A DNA stretch of 6,041 nucleotides, taken from assembly GCA_900555065.1 (NCBI GenBank), contig USJY01000090.1, positions 1-6,041 on the forward strand, read 5' to 3'. This document shows, piece by piece, positions 5,609 through 6,041 of this stretch. Source of the stretch: an uncultured Eubacteriales bacterium. GTDB lineage: Bacteria; Bacillota; Clostridia; Oscillospirales; UMGS1783. The notes under the pieces are model-generated. The model was not told the DNA's origin. It ran no database searches and was given only the letters and a program-made list of their open reading frames with translations. How positions within the stretch are numbered: the stretch's first letter is position 1; every line of letters starts with the position of its first letter. The translations under genes were made by a program, and so were the position numbers.

Positions 5609-5860
5609 ATGGGTATGAAGGCTACAGGTATTGTCCGTCAGGTTGATGAATTGGGCCGTATTGTGCTACCGATCGAAATCCGTAAAAAGATGGGCATCAA
5701 TCAAAAAGATCCATTGGAAATATATGTGGATGACGACAGTATCATACTCAAAAAATACCAGTCGGGCTGTATTTTCTGCGACAATGCGCGCGCGGATGAT
5801 ATTGTCATCTTCCATGGAAAACGAGTATGTAAGAACTGCATACACGAACTGCAGCGCTAA
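5609..5860 (+). CDS. abrB: AbrB-family transition-state regulator with a C-terminal four-cysteine motif
   Basis: A small DNA-binding protein of 83 residues. Residues 3-50 match the swapped-hairpin AbrB/SpoVT domain and closely resemble B. subtilis AbrB: MKATGIVRQVDELGRIVLPI (3-22), then EIRKKMGI (23-30), DPLEIYVDDDSIILKKY (34-50). The usual AbrB multimerisation domain is missing. In its place is a 33-residue tail with C54-x2-C57 and C74-x2-C77, which looks like a small zinc-ribbon-like metal site. Similar AbrB-type proteins with Cys-rich tails are, to my knowledge, common in Clostridia. B. subtilis AbrB represses many post-exponential genes until Spo0A shuts it off. The start may be ATG 5609 or ATG 5615: the AGAGGGG at 5600-5605 is only 3 bases from the first and 9 from the second, favouring the second (81 residues). 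B. subtilis AbrB has the same MxMK double start. The gene is more AT-rich than its neighbours. Confidence 0.9.
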   Translation: MGMKATGIVRQVDELGRIVLPIEIRKKMGINQKDPLEIYVDDDSIILKKYQSGCIFCDNARADDIVIFHGKRVCKNCIHELQR

Positions 5861-5866
5861 AAAAGC

Positions 5867-5898
5867 AGGAGGAGCATGGCCGCAGGCCCGCTCCTCCT
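5867..5898. terminator. Hairpin terminator between abrB and the convergent gene, first of two
   Basis: AGGAGGAGC (5867-5875) pairs with GCTCCTCCT (5890-5898), and GGCC/GGCC can pair within the loop. It starts 6 bases after the abrB stop. The plus-strand tail TTATTACTT is only moderately T-rich. On the minus strand the stem is followed by GC then TTTTTT, so it probably works in both directions and may be better against minus-strand read-through. Confidence 0.7.
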
Positions 5899-5916
5899 TA
5901 TTACTTGAAAAGATAT

Positions 5917-5956
5917 AAAAAACAGGAAGCATTGCCGTACAATGCTTCCTTGTTTT
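5917..5956. terminator. Bidirectional intrinsic terminator for the right-hand minus-strand gene and abrB
   Basis: AGGAAGCATT (5924-5933) pairs with AATGCTTCCT (5941-5950) around a 7-base loop. A-rich DNA (5917-5922) on the left and TTGTTTT (5950-5956) on the right give a U-tail in both directions: TGTTTTTT on the minus strand and TTGTTTT on the plus strand. It begins directly at the stop codon of the minus-strand gene, its most likely main user. Confidence 0.85.
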
Positions 5957-6041
5957 CAGTCCGCAAGCATAACCGCTTTCTGCAGCACCGCATTCGCGAC
6001 GCTGCCCGCGACGCCCCGGCCCGCGCCGGCGTTTTCCGCGA
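5956..6041 (-). CDS. C-terminal end of a minus-strand gene, possibly a penicillin-binding transpeptidase (cut by window edge)
   Basis: Only the last 27 codons and a TGA stop (5958-5956) are in the window. The residues include ENAGAGRGVAGSV, then ANAVLQKAVMLAD at the end. This pattern (Glu-Asn, a Gly-rich turn, then a Val-Ala-x-x-Val/Ile-x-x-Val-Leu helix) resembles the C-terminus of class B penicillin-binding proteins, where it ends as VENP...GG-VAAPIF. The coding status is supported by GC-rich third positions and by a textbook terminator right after the stop. The product name is a guess from a short fragment. Confidence 0.5.
   Translation of the reverse strand, partial: AENAGAGRGVAGSVANAVLQKAVMLAD

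Noticed and set aside
5876..5908. Tiny frame of 10 codons after AGGAGG just downstream of abrB
   Set aside because: The AGGAGG and ATG are part of the terminator hairpin, the spacing is only 3 bases, and the peptide has no counterpart I recognise.
1..6041. Search for CRISPR arrays, tRNAs, insertion sequences, toxin-antitoxin pairs and other defence genes
   Set aside because: None seen. The AbrB-like protein shares its fold with MazE-type antitoxins, but no toxin gene is adjacent and its sequence is closest to AbrB.

Overview
The window reads as ordinary, densely packed chromosome from a GC-rich, endospore-forming Firmicute of the class Clostridia. The evidence is a spmA-spmB pair, an AbrB-type transition-state regulator, strong GGAGG-like ribosome binding sites and sigma-A style promoters. 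Coding regions are GC-rich. The intergenic regions and the abrB gene are clearly more AT-rich. I cannot name a genus from the sequence. I found no tRNA, rRNA, CRISPR array, insertion sequence or phage gene.

Layout: (1) 1-440, minus strand: N-terminal part of a SpoU/TrmH-family RNA 2'-O-methyltransferase, cut off by the window edge, with its own promoter. (2) 441-646: a 206-base divergent intergenic region holding that promoter and, facing the other way, an AT-rich control region with regularly spaced TTTTCA-like repeats upstream of htrA. (3) 647-4422, plus strand: an envelope-stress module made of a membrane-anchored HtrA/DegP-like serine protease, then an OmpR/PhoB-type response regulator and a HAMP-containing sensor histidine kinase overlapping by 11 bases. 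The protease gene is separated from the regulator pair by 145 bases containing a large hairpin and a candidate promoter. (4) 4417-5506, minus strand: spmA-spmB, separated by one base and convergent with the kinase gene. The kinase and spmB coding regions overlap by 6 bases at their 3' ends, and the likely terminator of the kinase transcript lies inside spmB on the opposite strand. (5) 5507-5608: a divergent region with a near-consensus sigma-A promoter for abrB whose -10 element is covered by a perfect 8+8 base palindrome. (6) 5609-5860, plus strand: an AbrB-like regulator with a CxxC...CxxC tail. (7) 5861-6041: two tandem hairpin terminators and the last 27 codons of a minus-strand gene, possibly a penicillin-binding protein.

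How the genes may work together: the protease plus two-component pair resembles the Bacillus subtilis CssRS/HtrA system, in which a sensor of secretion stress induces HtrA-type quality-control proteases. The shared repeat motif upstream of htrA and of the regulator fits this but is not proof. SpmA/SpmB act in spore core dehydration, and AbrB normally represses stationary-phase and sporulation genes, so the right half has a sporulation theme. I see no clear case for a wholly new system. The most checkable signals are the putative operators upstream of htrA and abrB and the antisense-embedded terminator.
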